Positions 1 to 9,130 of a stretch of 64,000 nucleotides of DNA are shown here, piece by piece; positions within the stretch are counted from its first letter, which is position 1, and each line of letters begins with the position of its first letter. The notes beneath the pieces are model-generated. The model worked only from the letters and a program-made list of their open reading frames with translations. It searched no databases and was not told the DNA's origin. The position numbers and the translations under genes were made by a program. The DNA is taken from contig NC_012522.1 in assembly GCF_000010805.1 (NCBI RefSeq), positions 62,001 through 126,000 of the forward strand, in the 5' to 3' direction. This DNA comes from Rhodococcus opacus B4. GTDB taxonomy: Bacteria; Actinomycetota; Actinomycetes; Mycobacteriales; Mycobacteriaceae.

Positions 1-906
1 CGCTATCCCTTTTTCTAGCGACGGTCACCGATTGGTGCGGTCGGTGACGTCGCCGCGTGGGTGCCGGTCCCGCACCGCGCGAAGAGGGGTTGCGGTAGTA
101 CTCGTCGAGAATCGGCGGATATGCCTGGGTTGGCTTTTCGAGTTGAACTTCTCGTTCAGTACCGGGAGTAGTGCTGTCCAGTCGCCTGTTCGCCGGCGCA
201 GATGCAGTTTCGGTCGAGGTTTCGGTCCGAGGTCGCGGCGCAAAACCGAATACCGAGCGCATCGTGGGAATCCGGGCTGTGCGGACATGCCGTGCAGGAC
301 GGCGTTGATTCCAGTGCCCGTTCAGGGTTCGACACATAGGTCGCGTTCGACGCCATGGCGGCGCTCCAGTTCTCGGCCCTGTGACATCGGGCCGGGTCGG
401 GCGCCGAGGACGACATGGCTTGACCGCGCATGTTCGGGCCCTCGGCACCCACAAGGCTACACGTGCCCGCCGGCCCCTGTGGCTCCGCGGGTGAACGACC
501 CTCACGCAACAGAATTGTCCCAGACCCTATTTCGAGACGCGTCGACGGTTCACAACGTCCCGACGACCCTTTTCGGCCACGGCGATCCTGTCGCAATTGC
601 ACCCGAACGAATCTTCGATGCTTTCGTTGCGGAAACTTCCACCCACGCTCATCGCTCCGCTGCGCGTGGGAGTGCCGGTGCTGATACATGATGAGCTCAT
701 GTGGCGTCCTTCTGGGGAATCGGAAATCGTCTGCGCCGGAATCACGACCGCCAATCGGCGATACTTGTCGACATTGCCGAGTCGCCGTCCGATCGCACGG
801 CGGGGTGTTACGCACTCGTCGCCGTGGCATCGACGTCGGGGCTGTCTCCAAGGGCTCGTCGCACGATTTCGGGCAATGCCCCGTTGAGGCGTGATGATTG
901 TCAGAG
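1..906. other. no recognisable gene
   Basis: Several overlapping open frames exist on both strands, but none gives a protein I recognise, has a convincing ribosome binding site, or shows family motifs. The frames overlap each other heavily, as expected for chance ORFs in GC-rich DNA. A small hairpin (CGCTA at 1-5 with TAGCG at 16-20) sits at the very edge. The segment may be a decayed gene or the far upstream region of the MarR gene. Confidence 0.5.
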
Positions 907-932
907 CATACCCGGTGTATCGTATGGCGATA
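907..932. promoter_or_regulatory. candidate MarR operator
   Basis: Two nested inverted repeats lie about 40 to 65 bp before the MarR start: CATAC/GTATG around 907-926 and TATCG-TATGG-CGATA at 918-932. MarR proteins commonly repress themselves from palindromes in this position. The assignment rests on symmetry and location only. Confidence 0.4.
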
Positions 933-972
933 TATAGTGCGGCGGTTCTGACGACTGAAGGGGCGCGTTGCC

Positions 973-1413
973 GTGACTGCAGACGAGCACGTGGAGTCGG
1001 AGCCGTTGACGAAGCGGGATTTCGAGGCACTGGCACGTTTCCGCTTCGGTATCCGCCGCTATCTGCGCTTCAGTGAGGACACGGTCCGTGACCATGGCCT
1101 CACCCCGCAGCACTACCAGTTGCTGCTCGCACTCAAGGGATTTCCCGGCCGTGAATGGGCCACCATGCGAGAACTGGCCGACCGCCTGCAGCTGCGTCAT
1201 CACAGCGTGGTGGAGCTGGTCGACCGGGCTCAGAAGCACGGTCTCGTGGAGCGCGCGCCGCACCCGTCCGACGCGCGGGCGGTACGGGTGGAATTGACCG
1301 AGCACGGGCAGCTGATCCTGGCACGCCTGAGTGCGATGCACCGCGACGAACTGCTGCGCCTCGGACCCACCCTCGAGTTACCCATCTGGGACGACCCTCC
1401 TCAGGACCCGTGA
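973..1413 (+). CDS. MarR-family transcriptional regulator
   Basis: A 146-residue winged-helix protein of normal MarR length. The N-terminal helix leads into a wHTH at about residues 45-110, with MRELADRLQLRHHSVVELVD as recognition region and the family wing DPSDARAVRVELTEHG-like text (HPSDARAVRVELTEHG). Translation starts at a GTG. The neighbour on the right runs in the opposite direction (convergent), so the regulator is probably a single gene, likely autoregulated through the palindromes just upstream. The ligand is unknown; phenolics or oxidants are common in the family. Confidence 0.85.
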   Translation: MTADEHVESEPLTKRDFEALARFRFGIRRYLRFSEDTVRDHGLTPQHYQLLLALKGFPGREWATMRELADRLQLRHHSVVELVDRAQKHGLVERAPHPSDARAVRVELTEHGQLILARLSAMHRDELLRLGPTLELPIWDDPPQDP

Positions 1414-1443
1414 CTTCGCGTCCTTCGTCGACCCCCGGGTCCG

Positions 1444-1465
1444 CGACCGATGATCTGATCGGTCG
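1444..1465. terminator. hairpin after MarR gene
   Basis: A perfect 8-bp inverted repeat, CGACCGAT and ATCGGTCG, with a 6-nt loop begins 30 bp after the MarR stop. There is no T-run, which is common in actinobacterial terminators. It lies in the convergent gap before the glutamate-synthase-like gene. Confidence 0.45.
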
Positions 1466-1620
1466 ATTGCCCGCTCGTCTCCGTCCCCATCAATTGCCGG
1501 TTGGTGAAAAAAATTGCTGGTCGATTGTCTGTGGGAGTCCTCGACGAGTTGCCGCAACCGTGGTGTGTAGTGGTCCGTCTGGGGGGTGCTCGGGCGAACA
1601 CCACAGACCCCGGCGATGCC

Positions 1621-3201
1621 TCAAAACCTTGACGAGTCGGCGTTCGTCCAGTCGCGGAGCCAACTCGTCGGGGGGTCCTCCGTGAGCAGGTCACCGGGCT
1701 GCAGCCACTCGTGTAGGTCCGCGTAGGTCATCGTGCGGTGCCCCTGGATGCGCCGGTTGAGCATCGACGGATCGAGGTCGCAGAAGTCGTCCAGCCCCAT
1801 CGATGCCAGGATTTGTTGGGCGCTCGCGACGGTGGATCTCTGGAGGTTGTATACCCGGGTCGTCTTGTCCGGCACGTGGAGTGCGCGGGCCCGGCGGGCG
1901 TCTTGGGTGGTGACACCGACGGGGCACCGGTTGGTGTGGCAGCGTTGGGCCTGGATGCAGCCGACCGCGAACATCATCGCGCGGGCGGCGAGGGTGAAGT
2001 CCGCTCCCTGGATCAGGCGTTTGATGATGTCGATTCCGTTGGCGACCTTGCCGGAGGCGCCGATCTTGATCCGGTCCCGCAGCCCGGTGCCCACCAGCGC
2101 GTTGTGCACCAGCATCAGGCCCTCGGTGAGCGGCATCCCGACGTGGTCCTCGAATTCGAGCGGGGCAGCCCCGGTTCCGCCCTCGGAGCCGTCGACGATG
2201 ATGAAGTCCGGGGTGATGCCGGTCTCGAGCATGGCCTTGCAGATGGCGAGGAATTCCGTGCGGGAACCGACGCAGAGTTTGAAGCCGATGGGTTTTCCGC
2301 CGGACAATGCACGAAGTGTGGTGATGAAGTCGATGAGCTCGAGCGGGGTGCAGAAGGCGCTGTGGGATGGCGGCGAGATCACGGTCTGCCCGACCGGCAC
2401 CCCTCGGGTTCGGGCGATCTCGGGGCTGACTTTCGCGGCGGGGAGCACTCCCCCGAGCCCGGGTTTCGCCCCCTGGGAGAGCTTGATGGAGATGCATTTC
2501 ACCTGAGGCAGGGCGGCCTTGGCGGCGAACTCGCCGGGATCGAAGTGCCCATCGGGGTCGCGGCAGCCGAAGTAGCCGGATCCGATCTCCCAGATCAGGT
2601 CGCCGCCATGCGCGAGGTGGTAAGGACTGATACCGCCCTCGCCGGTGTCGTGGGCGAACCCGCCGCGGGCCGCGCCCCCGTTGAGCGCCTCGATGGCGTT
2701 GCCCGACAGGGATCCGAAGCTCATCGCCGAGACGTTGTACAAGGCGATGTCGTACCCCATGGTGCACTGCGGACCGCCGATCCGGACATGTGGTGTGTCA
2801 TCGGAGGCGGTATGCGCGCGCAACGAGTGGGTGACGAACTCGTATCCGGTGGCGGTGACGTCCCGTTCGGTTCCGAAGGGTTCCACGTCCTTGGTGCCCT
2901 TGGCGCGTTCGTACACCGTGGTGCGGGTGTCGCGGTCGAACGGTGTTCCGTCCGTGGATCGTTCGATGAAGTATTGCTGGATCTCGGGGCGTATCCGCTC
3001 GAGCAGGAACCGGGCGTGGCCGATCACCGGATAGTTCCGCAGCACACTGTGCCTGCGCTGCAGCAGGTCCCAGGTGCCGACCATCGCGATCGCCGCCGCG
3101 ATCACCGTGACGAGCAGCCACCAGCTCGACACGAGGAAGATCAGCAGCAGCGACGCCACCCCCAGCACCCAGGCGCCCGCGATGACCAGCCAACGGATCA
3201 T
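1621..3201 (-). CDS. FMN-binding glutamate synthase family protein
   Basis: 526 residues with two hydrophobic segments at the N-terminus (about residues 3-45), then the alpha/beta barrel of the glutamate synthase FMN/Fe-S domain. Visible signatures include the YNVSAMSFGSLSGNAIEALN stretch, IKLSQGAKPGLGG (a phosphate/FMN loop), VDGSEGGTGAAPLEF, and a C-terminal cysteine cluster GCIQAQRCHTNRCPVGV that resembles the 3Fe-4S motif of GltB. The amidotransferase domain is missing, as is usual for this stand-alone, membrane-anchored group, whose substrate is not established. It may draw electrons from the neighbouring ferredoxin reductase, but that is inference. Confidence 0.88.
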   Translation of the reverse strand: MIRWLVIAGAWVLGVASLLLIFLVSSWWLLVTVIAAAIAMVGTWDLLQRRHSVLRNYPVIGHARFLLERIRPEIQQYFIERSTDGTPFDRDTRTTVYERAKGTKDVEPFGTERDVTATGYEFVTHSLRAHTASDDTPHVRIGGPQCTMGYDIALYNVSAMSFGSLSGNAIEALNGGAARGGFAHDTGEGGISPYHLAHGGDLIWEIGSGYFGCRDPDGHFDPGEFAAKAALPQVKCISIKLSQGAKPGLGGVLPAAKVSPEIARTRGVPVGQTVISPPSHSAFCTPLELIDFITTLRALSGGKPIGFKLCVGSRTEFLAICKAMLETGITPDFIIVDGSEGGTGAAPLEFEDHVGMPLTEGLMLVHNALVGTGLRDRIKIGASGKVANGIDIIKRLIQGADFTLAARAMMFAVGCIQAQRCHTNRCPVGVTTQDARRARALHVPDKTTRVYNLQRSTVASAQQILASMGLDDFCDLDPSMLNRRIQGHRTMTYADLHEWLQPGDLLTEDPPTSWLRDWTNADSSRF

Positions 3202-3415
3202 GGGAATCCCTCCCGGCGCGTGTGCACGGACGAGGCGCCCACCCGCCGTTGCGGCGACAGCGCACCCGATCGATCAGGTCCGGCCGAACCGCAAGCGCCG
3301 TCGGTGAATCCAGGAAGTTCGGACGAGTTCGAGCAGGGCCGTCGACACCACCACCACCGAGACGGGGGCGGTGTCTCGGGTGTTCGCGTCCGTGCCTGCT
3401 GCTGGGGCGTGAGTG

Positions 3416-4672
3416 TCACCGCGCACCACCGGGCACCGGATCGGCCAGGTATCTCAAGAGCTCGTCCGGGTCGGCCAGTTTCGCCGGGTCGACCCGCTCA
3501 CCGGAGCGCACCAGCGCCTCGATGGCGTCGGTGACACCCCAGGTGTTGACGTTCATGCCGGCCAGCACCCGCCCGTCCCGCATCCAGAAGGCGATGAACT
3601 CGCCGGCGGCGACGTCGCCGCGGAACACCACCGAGTCGTAACTACCGTGCGGGGCGTAGCCGGAATACTCCATCCCGCTGTCGTACTGATCGGAGAAGAA
3701 GTAGGGCACCTGGTCATAGGCGGTGACCCGGCCGCTCATGTTCGCCGCCGCCACCGGTCCCTGGTTGAGGGCGGCCGACCAGTGCTCGAGGCGCAGATGA
3801 GTTCCCAGTAGCGGGTAATAGGTGTTGGCGACGTCCCCGGCGGCGTACACGTCGGGGTCGGTCGTGGCCAGGTGTTCGTCGACGACGATCCCGTTGTCGA
3901 CCGCCAGCCCGGCCGTCTCGGCCAGTGCGGTGTTGGGCACGATGCCCACCCCCACGACGATCGTGTCCGCTTCGATCACGGTGCCATCGGTGAGGCGGAT
4001 TCCGGTGGCCTGGTTGTCCTTACCGGCGATCTCGCGCACCCCGGAGTTCAGTCGCAACTCCACACCGTGGTCGCGGTGCAGGGCGGCGTAGGTTTCGGCG
4101 ACCTCGGCGCCGAGCACCGCCAGCAACGGCAATTTCGACCTCCCCACCACCGTGACGTCGCAGCCCGCCGCTCGGGCGGCGGCCGCGGTCTCCAAACCGA
4201 TCCACCCCGCCCCGACGATCGCGACCCGGTCCGCCGCGGCGAACGCGGCCTTCAGTGTTTCGCAGTCGGTGACCCGGCGCAGGTAGTGCACCCCGCCCAG
4301 ATCGGCGCCGGGCACCTGCAGCCGGCGGGGCGACGAACCGGTGGTCAACAGCACCTTGTCGTATCCGAGCCGCTCCACGCCGTCGATGACCACCTCGTGT
4401 TCGGCTGTGTCGAGGGCGGTGACCGGGGTCCCCACACGCAACTCGATGTCGTGTTCGGTGTACCACCCGGCCGGGTGAATGTAGATCTTCTGCCGCTCGG
4501 TGGTGCCTTGGAGGTAGGACTTCGACAGTGGGGGTCGGTCGTAGGGGCGGTCGGTCTCGTCGCCGATGAGAACGATCCTTCCGTCGAACCCGCCGGTGCG
4601 CAGCGCCTCAGCGGCCTTTGCGCCGGCCAGTCCGGCGCCCACGATGACGAATGTCTGCTCTGCAGTGGCCAT
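3416..4672 (-). CDS. ferredoxin reductase (FAD/NAD-dependent)
   Basis: 418 residues of the putidaredoxin/rhodocoxin reductase type. It has an N-terminal FAD Rossmann motif (VIVGAGLAGAKAAEAL), the YDRPPLSK motif typical of oxygenase-coupled ferredoxin reductases, a second NAD-binding GxGxxG (VAIVGAGWIGLETAAAA, about residue 150), the VGVGIVPNTALAE segment and the second FAD motif VYAAGDVANTYY. Family members pass electrons from NAD(P)H to a 2Fe-2S ferredoxin serving a P450 or dioxygenase. No such oxygenase lies next to it; the nearest ferredoxin gene (10497) encodes a different, 7Fe type. Confidence 0.9.
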   Translation of the reverse strand: MATAEQTFVIVGAGLAGAKAAEALRTGGFDGRIVLIGDETDRPYDRPPLSKSYLQGTTERQKIYIHPAGWYTEHDIELRVGTPVTALDTAEHEVVIDGVERLGYDKVLLTTGSSPRRLQVPGADLGGVHYLRRVTDCETLKAAFAAADRVAIVGAGWIGLETAAAARAAGCDVTVVGRSKLPLLAVLGAEVAETYAALHRDHGVELRLNSGVREIAGKDNQATGIRLTDGTVIEADTIVVGVGIVPNTALAETAGLAVDNGIVVDEHLATTDPDVYAAGDVANTYYPLLGTHLRLEHWSAALNQGPVAAANMSGRVTAYDQVPYFFSDQYDSGMEYSGYAPHGSYDSVVFRGDVAAGEFIAFWMRDGRVLAGMNVNTWGVTDAIEALVRSGERVDPAKLADPDELLRYLADPVPGGAR

Positions 4673-4809
4673 GTCATGTCCTTCTGATGCGAGGTGTTTC
4701 AGGTGTGAGGACCGATTTCATGCGCGCTGTGGCTCAGGTCGCGGTGTCCTGTTCACCGCACACCGTCCGTATCGCGCGCCCGTTCGGGTCGGGTCGGCCG
4801 GCCAGGAGG

Positions 4810-5955
4810 TCATCGTTGCGCCAGCTGGTGGGCTTTGGCACGGAGTTCGGTGAGCAGATCGGCGAACGACTGGTGAAAGGCGGCGACACCCTGGTCTTCG
4901 AGGGTGCGGCCGACGTCGTCCATGTCGATGCCCGCCGCGGCGAGCTCGTCCAGGACGGCGGCCGCGCCGGCGGGGACGGTGTCGATGGAGCGGGTGAGGG
5001 TGCCGTGATCCTCGAATGCCGTGATGGTGGCCTCGGGCAGCGTGTTGACGGTGTCCGGGCCGATGAGACTGTCGACGTAGCGGGTGTCCGGGTAGTCGGG
5101 GTTCTTGGTCGAGGTCGATGCCCACAGTGGCCGTTGCACCCGGGCGCCGCGGGCGGCGAGTGTCTCCCACCGCGTTCCGGTGAAGCGGTCCTGGAAGATC
5201 CGGTAGGCGAGGCGTGCTTGGGCGATCGCCGCCCGACCCCGCAACGCCGGGGCCTCGGGGTCGCCGCTGTGCTCGAGACGTTTATCGACCTCGGTGTCGA
5301 CGCGGCTGACGAAGAATGATGCGACACTGCGCACCGCGGCCAGATCCGCGCCCCGTGCCGCACGCGCTTCCAGACCTTGCAGGTACGCCTCGATCACCTG
5401 TTCGTAGCGGGCGAGGGAGAAGATCAAGGTGATGTTGATGCTGACGCCCTTGCCGATCATGTCCGCGATCGCCGGTATTCCCTCCGCGGTCGCGGGGATC
5501 TTCACGAACACGTTCGGTCGGGCGATCCGTTCGTGCAGTCGCCCGGCCGCGGCGATGGTGGCGTCGGTGTCCCGGGCCAGTTCCGGGGCGACCTCGATCG
5601 AGACGAACCCATCGGTGCCGCCCGAGGTGTCGTAGACGGGCCGCAGTACCGCGGCTGCGTCGACGACATCGGCCGCGGCGAGCTCCCAATAGGCGTCCTC
5701 GACCGCGCGTCCCTGGGCGATGAGTGCCGCGAACTGTGCGTCGTAGGCATCGGAGCCGGCGATGGCGCGCGCGAAGATGGTGGGGTTGGCCGTCACCCCT
5801 CGTATTCCGGCGGCCACGAACTCGGCGAGGGTGCCATCGCGCAGGTAGGGGCGGGTGAGGTTGTCCAACCACGGGCTTTGCCCCTGCTCACGGTACAGGC
5901 GATGCAACCGGCTCACCGTTGCCCCTACCGGTGCGGGTGGGAATCTGGTCATCAT
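4810..5955 (-). CDS. tal: transaldolase
   Basis: 381 residues, the length of the actinobacterial transaldolases. The TANPTIFARAI motif near residue 55 and the Schiff-base lysine region NVFVKIPATAEG (about residue 150) are present, followed by SINITLIFSLARYEQVI and WASTSTKNPDY. It interconverts sugar phosphates in the non-oxidative pentose phosphate pathway. The start is one of two tandem ATG codons. It is not accompanied by transketolase or G6PDH, so it looks like an accessory isoform, possibly feeding NADPH or erythrose 4-phosphate supply under stress. Confidence 0.92.
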   Translation of the reverse strand: MMTRFPPAPVGATVSRLHRLYREQGQSPWLDNLTRPYLRDGTLAEFVAAGIRGVTANPTIFARAIAGSDAYDAQFAALIAQGRAVEDAYWELAAADVVDAAAVLRPVYDTSGGTDGFVSIEVAPELARDTDATIAAAGRLHERIARPNVFVKIPATAEGIPAIADMIGKGVSINITLIFSLARYEQVIEAYLQGLEARAARGADLAAVRSVASFFVSRVDTEVDKRLEHSGDPEAPALRGRAAIAQARLAYRIFQDRFTGTRWETLAARGARVQRPLWASTSTKNPDYPDTRYVDSLIGPDTVNTLPEATITAFEDHGTLTRSIDTVPAGAAAVLDELAAAGIDMDDVGRTLEDQGVAAFHQSFADLLTELRAKAHQLAQR

Positions 5956-6026
5956 CGTGCCTTTCGTCGTTCGGGCGTCTCATTCACGCCGACTTCGCTC
6001 AGCGCTCTGCCCGCGTGCACGCCGTG

Positions 6027-6695
6027 TCACTGCCGGTCGGTAGGGGGTTGTTCTCGTGGGGCGAGAAACTTCGACGGATCGCTGCCCGCCCGGGCGCCGG
6101 AGGTGAACCACGCCGCGAATCCCTGGGGATCGCGGCGCTCGATCTCGTCGAGGTATTGCCGGCGGATCCGGGCCAGTTGCAGCCGGTCGGTGACCGACGT
6201 GGCGTTCTGCAGCTCCGCGAAACTGGTGCGCCAGCCGCGGCACAGCGCATCATCGGACAATTCCGCACAGCTCGGCGGCGTCGGCAGGGACCCCGGAGCG
6301 CTCGCCTCGTCCGGATCACTCAGAGCCGCCGGCTGCGGGGAGAGTAACTGCGCCAACGGCGGCCAGCGTCGGAGCCGCCGCGCCACCGGCCCGGCGGTGA
6401 CCGTCAGCACGAGCACCAGCGGCACGGCCGCCGCGCCGGACAGTGCGATCAGGCCCACAACACAGATCAGGGCCGCGCCCGCGGTGGCGGCGTGGAGTGC
6501 GGCGGCCGGCAGCCACGAACGCGGCGTGGCGGCGGACCTGTCGGCCACCATCGCGGGCAGGCCGCCGCCGGTCACTGCAGCGGCGAACGCCGCGGACACG
6601 AGGACGTCGGGGTGGACGGTGAAGATCGCGACCGCGAAGCCGACCAACCCCAGCGGCACGGTCACCACCCACCAGAGGATTCGATAGACACCCAT
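6027..6695 (-). CDS. predicted membrane protein
   Basis: 222 residues. I start at MGVYRILWWVV because an AGGGA-type ribosome binding site stands in front; an in-frame ATG 19 codons earlier has none. Four hydrophobic segments occupy roughly the first 120 residues, followed by a cytosolic-looking tail with RISRQYLDEIERRDP-like helical text (IRRQYLDEIERRDPQG). I do not recognise the family. It lies upstream of and in the same direction as the transaldolase gene, so co-transcription is likely. Confidence 0.7.
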   Translation of the reverse strand: MGVYRILWWVVTVPLGLVGFAVAIFTVHPDVLVSAAFAAAVTGGGLPAMVADRSAATPRSWLPAAALHAATAGAALICVVGLIALSGAAAVPLVLVLTVTAGPVARRLRRWPPLAQLLSPQPAALSDPDEASAPGSLPTPPSCAELSDDALCRGWRTSFAELQNATSVTDRLQLARIRRQYLDEIERRDPQGFAAWFTSGARAGSDPSKFLAPREQPPTDRQ

Positions 6696-6972
6696 GGGAT
6701 GTAATCCCTTACACAGATATGGCTTTGAGCGATGCGGACCGCCCTGGCCCACGGTGTCACCGAAAAGAAGATGACGAACGGTGAGCGTCAGGGCCCCAAC
6801 GGCGGGGTTTCCTGATGCGGTCCCGGTGGTTCGCGGTGTGATGCGCGACGAGCGCTTCCTGGCACGAGCGTCGCGGTCAGCGATGCGCCGTGATGCCGGT
6901 GGTCGGTTGCGCGGGTCCTTCGATCGACGTGCGAGCCGATCCGGCGCCTCGCCTCATGCCGGTTCGTGTCCG

Positions 6973-7686
6973 TCAGGGGCGGGCGGGACCCGGGGGCGGG
7001 GGCGAGTGCGCATGGGCGGACGCTGCGTGGTGGACGACGACACAGCATCGGTCCGGCCGCGGGTCCAGTTCTGCGTGCGCGTCGTGTCCGGCGCTCCCGG
7101 CGATCACGCCCTGGACGAGGCGTAAGTTCAACCCGCACACCACGTCCAGGTGGTCTCGGGCGACATGGTGGAAGGGGCAGTTGCGTAGGTCGATGCGGCC
7201 GTCGTCGCCGACCTGGGGCAGGTATCCGCAGCCGCGGAGCGCCGCCAGAAGATCTCCCCCGGTGTCGGCGGCGGCCCGCTTGCCGGCGTCGAGTGCGGCC
7301 TCGTTCACCGCCGCCCGCACGGTTCCGCTGGTGTCCTGTTCGACCGAGGTGACGAGCAACCGGGCGAGCAGCTCGTAGTCCCGGGGCGGCACGCTGACGG
7401 TCATTTCCGTCGTGGCCCGGGTGTAGAGCTTCGCGGGGCGGCCGGCGCCGGGTCCGCCGCGACCGGCCGGCCGCTGGTAACTGACCGTCACCAGGTCGGC
7501 ATCGGCCAGCTTGTCGAGGTGATAGGCCGCGAGGGTCCGGCCGACGTCGACGGCGGCGGCCGCCTGCTCCCGCGAGACCGGTGCGCCGCTTTCGGTCACG
7601 TAGTCATACAGCCTGCGCCGCAACGGATCATCCAGGTTGCTCAACGCCGCCAGAACCGCCGGCGCAGCGGATCGCGGAGTGGACAT
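6973..7686 (-). CDS. SufR-like Cys-containing HTH regulator (copy 1)
   Basis: 237 residues starting at MSTPRSAAP; the longer in-frame extension would read through the intergenic promoter. Residues 10-80 form an ArsR/DeoR-like winged helix (VSREQAAAAVDVGRTLAAYH). The C-terminal half carries NCPFHHVARDHLDVVCGLN and a later CC pair, the layout of SufR-type Fe-S regulators (first Cys in CPF, second about 14 residues on, third near the C-terminus). It is divergent from the DoxX-like gene at 7778 and probably controls it. Two relatives lie at 9746 and 15092. An Fe-S or thiol switch is inferred from the cysteines. Confidence 0.82.
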   Translation of the reverse strand: MSTPRSAAPAVLAALSNLDDPLRRRLYDYVTESGAPVSREQAAAAVDVGRTLAAYHLDKLADADLVTVSYQRPAGRGGPGAGRPAKLYTRATTEMTVSVPPRDYELLARLLVTSVEQDTSGTVRAAVNEAALDAGKRAAADTGGDLLAALRGCGYLPQVGDDGRIDLRNCPFHHVARDHLDVVCGLNLRLVQGVIAGSAGHDAHAELDPRPDRCCVVVHHAASAHAHSPPPPGPARP

Positions 7687-7698
7687 ACCCCGACTGTA

Positions 7699-7740
7699 AC
7701 ACCAAAAAGTATTGACAAATAGGTGTGGAGGGACGATTCT
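7699..7740 (+). promoter_or_regulatory. promoter and candidate operator for DoxX-like gene
   Basis: A consensus -35 TTGACA (7712-7717) is followed after 17 bp by GATTCT (7735-7740), which keeps the A and final T of a -10 box. An inverted repeat ACACC (7699-7703) / GGTGT (7722-7726) straddles the -35, 13 bp from the start of the divergent regulator. Binding by that regulator would block this promoter; this is inference. Confidence 0.5.
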
Positions 7741-7777
7741 AAAAATAATTCCTATTACTTTTACAAAGGGGTTTCTG

Positions 7778-8260
7778 ATGACTACTCCCACGCCTGACTC
7801 GTCGGCGACCGCACCCACACCCGGAACGGCCCTGCAACGCGCTCGCAGTGACCCCGCCTACGGCGCGTTCCTGTTGCTGCGGATCGGATTCACCGTGCTC
7901 CCGATCGTCATGGGCATCGACAAGTTCACGAACGTGCTCACCACCTGGGAGGACTACCTGGCGCCGTGGATCGTCGACCTCAGCCCGTTCAGCGCGCACC
8001 AAACCATGCTGGTCGTCGGAGTGATCGAAATCGTCGTCGGCATCGCCGTCGCGATCAAACCACGATATGCGGCCTACATCGTCGCCGCCTGGCTCGCTGG
8101 AATCGTCATCAACCTGCTGAGCTACCCCGGCTTCTACGACGTTGCACTGCGTGACTTCGGACTGATGCTCGCCGCCCTCACCCTCGGCCGGTTGGCCTAC
8201 GTGTACGACCCGGCCTGGCACCGGCGCACCGCACTCGCCCCGAAACTGAGTGCCGCCTAG
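7778..8260 (+). CDS. DoxX-like membrane protein
   Basis: 160 residues with about four membrane segments (residues 30-50, 68-90, 95-112, 120-140). The start MTTPTPDSS follows AAAGGGG; an upstream in-frame start lies inside the promoter. The text LRIGFTVLPIVMGIDKF and the GVIEIVVGIAVAIKPRYAAY segment match small quinone-related DoxX/YkgB-like proteins of actinobacteria. It stands alone behind its own promoter and a downstream hairpin and is divergent from a SufR-like regulator, which suggests redox-controlled expression. Confidence 0.72.
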   Translation: MTTPTPDSSATAPTPGTALQRARSDPAYGAFLLLRIGFTVLPIVMGIDKFTNVLTTWEDYLAPWIVDLSPFSAHQTMLVVGVIEIVVGIAVAIKPRYAAYIVAAWLAGIVINLLSYPGFYDVALRDFGLMLAALTLGRLAYVYDPAWHRRTALAPKLSAA

Positions 8261-8270
8261 CCGCCACCGA

Positions 8271-8298
8271 CGCGCGTCCCGTCGTTGCGGGGCGCGCG
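8271..8298. terminator. terminator of DoxX-like gene
   Basis: A 10-bp stem (CGCGCGTCCC with GGGGCGCGCG, one G-U pair) and 8-nt loop begins 10 bp after the stop codon. No T-run follows. Confidence 0.5.
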
Positions 8299-8389
8299 AG
8301 GCTGGCACCCTCATCATGTCGTCCACCCACCGCGGCCACTGCGCTTCGCCGGGTGGACGCCACACCACACACTGCGGAAGGACCCCGGC

Positions 8390-8986
8390 ATGCCGTCGAC
8401 CGCGACACTCCACGTTCTCCACCAGGCACCAGGACGAGACCTGGCTGCGGCCGAAGAGGCGGCAGCGGCGTTCCTGGACGCACTCGGGATCGACCTGGAC
8501 TCGGAAAGCCTGCGCGAGACGCCCCGGCGCATGGCCCACGGCTACGCCGAACTGTTCACCCCCCGCGCCTTCGATCTGACCACCTTCCCCAACGACGAGG
8601 ACTACGACGAGCTCGTCCTGGTCCGCAACGTCCCGCTGCGATCGGTGTGCGAGCATCATCTGCTGCCGTTCGCCGGTACCGTCCACATCGGGTATCTGCC
8701 CGGCGACCGCATCATCGGATTGTCCAAGCTCGCCCGCGTGGCAGAGCATTTCGCCTGCCGGCCTCAAGTTCAGGAACGGCTCACCAAGCAGATCGCGGGC
8801 TGGCTCGACGAACATCTGCATCCTCGGGGTGTCGGGGTGGTCATCGAGGCCGAGCACAGTTGCATGACGCTGCGCGGGGTGCAATCGGTGGGATCGGCCA
8901 CCGTCACCTCCGCTCTGTTGGGAGCGTTGCGCGATGATCCTCGTTCGCGCCAGGAATTCTTCGCTCTCGCCGGCGTTCACGCCTGA
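8390..8986 (+). CDS. folE: GTP cyclohydrolase I
   Basis: 198 residues starting at MPSTATLHVL after a GGAAGGA ribosome binding site. The zinc and catalytic residues are visible in VCEHHLLPFAG (Cys and His), the ISR-like LPGDRIIGLSKLARV, and EAEHSCMTLRGVQ (second Cys). The family converts GTP to 7,8-dihydroneopterin triphosphate, first step of folate or pterin synthesis. It is not in a folate operon here, so it is probably an extra copy, perhaps supplying pterin under stress conditions. Confidence 0.95.
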   Translation: MPSTATLHVLHQAPGRDLAAAEEAAAAFLDALGIDLDSESLRETPRRMAHGYAELFTPRAFDLTTFPNDEDYDELVLVRNVPLRSVCEHHLLPFAGTVHIGYLPGDRIIGLSKLARVAEHFACRPQVQERLTKQIAGWLDEHLHPRGVGVVIEAEHSCMTLRGVQSVGSATVTSALLGALRDDPRSRQEFFALAGVHA

Positions 8987-8991
8987 CCGGG

Positions 8992-9006
8992 CGGGTAGAC
9001 GACCCG
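8992..9006. terminator. short hairpin between convergent genes
   Basis: CGGGT-AGACG-ACCCG lies just past folE in the 144-bp gap between folE and the convergent DUF488 gene. The stem is only 5 bp, so the call is weak. Confidence 0.25.
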
Positions 9007-9130
9007 CGGCCCGTCACCGCTTCGGCGGGGCGGCACGCCGAGTGCTTCGCCGCTCCGCGTTGCGGTCTCGGCCCCGGCGCCGAGCCGAAGCGGACGTCGG
9101 GCCCGAGTGCGGGCCACCGGTGCCTGCCGA

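Noticed and set aside
32..851. Long overlapping ORFs on both strands at the left edge
   Set aside because: No family motif, no ribosome binding site and mutual overlap; typical chance ORFs of GC-rich DNA.
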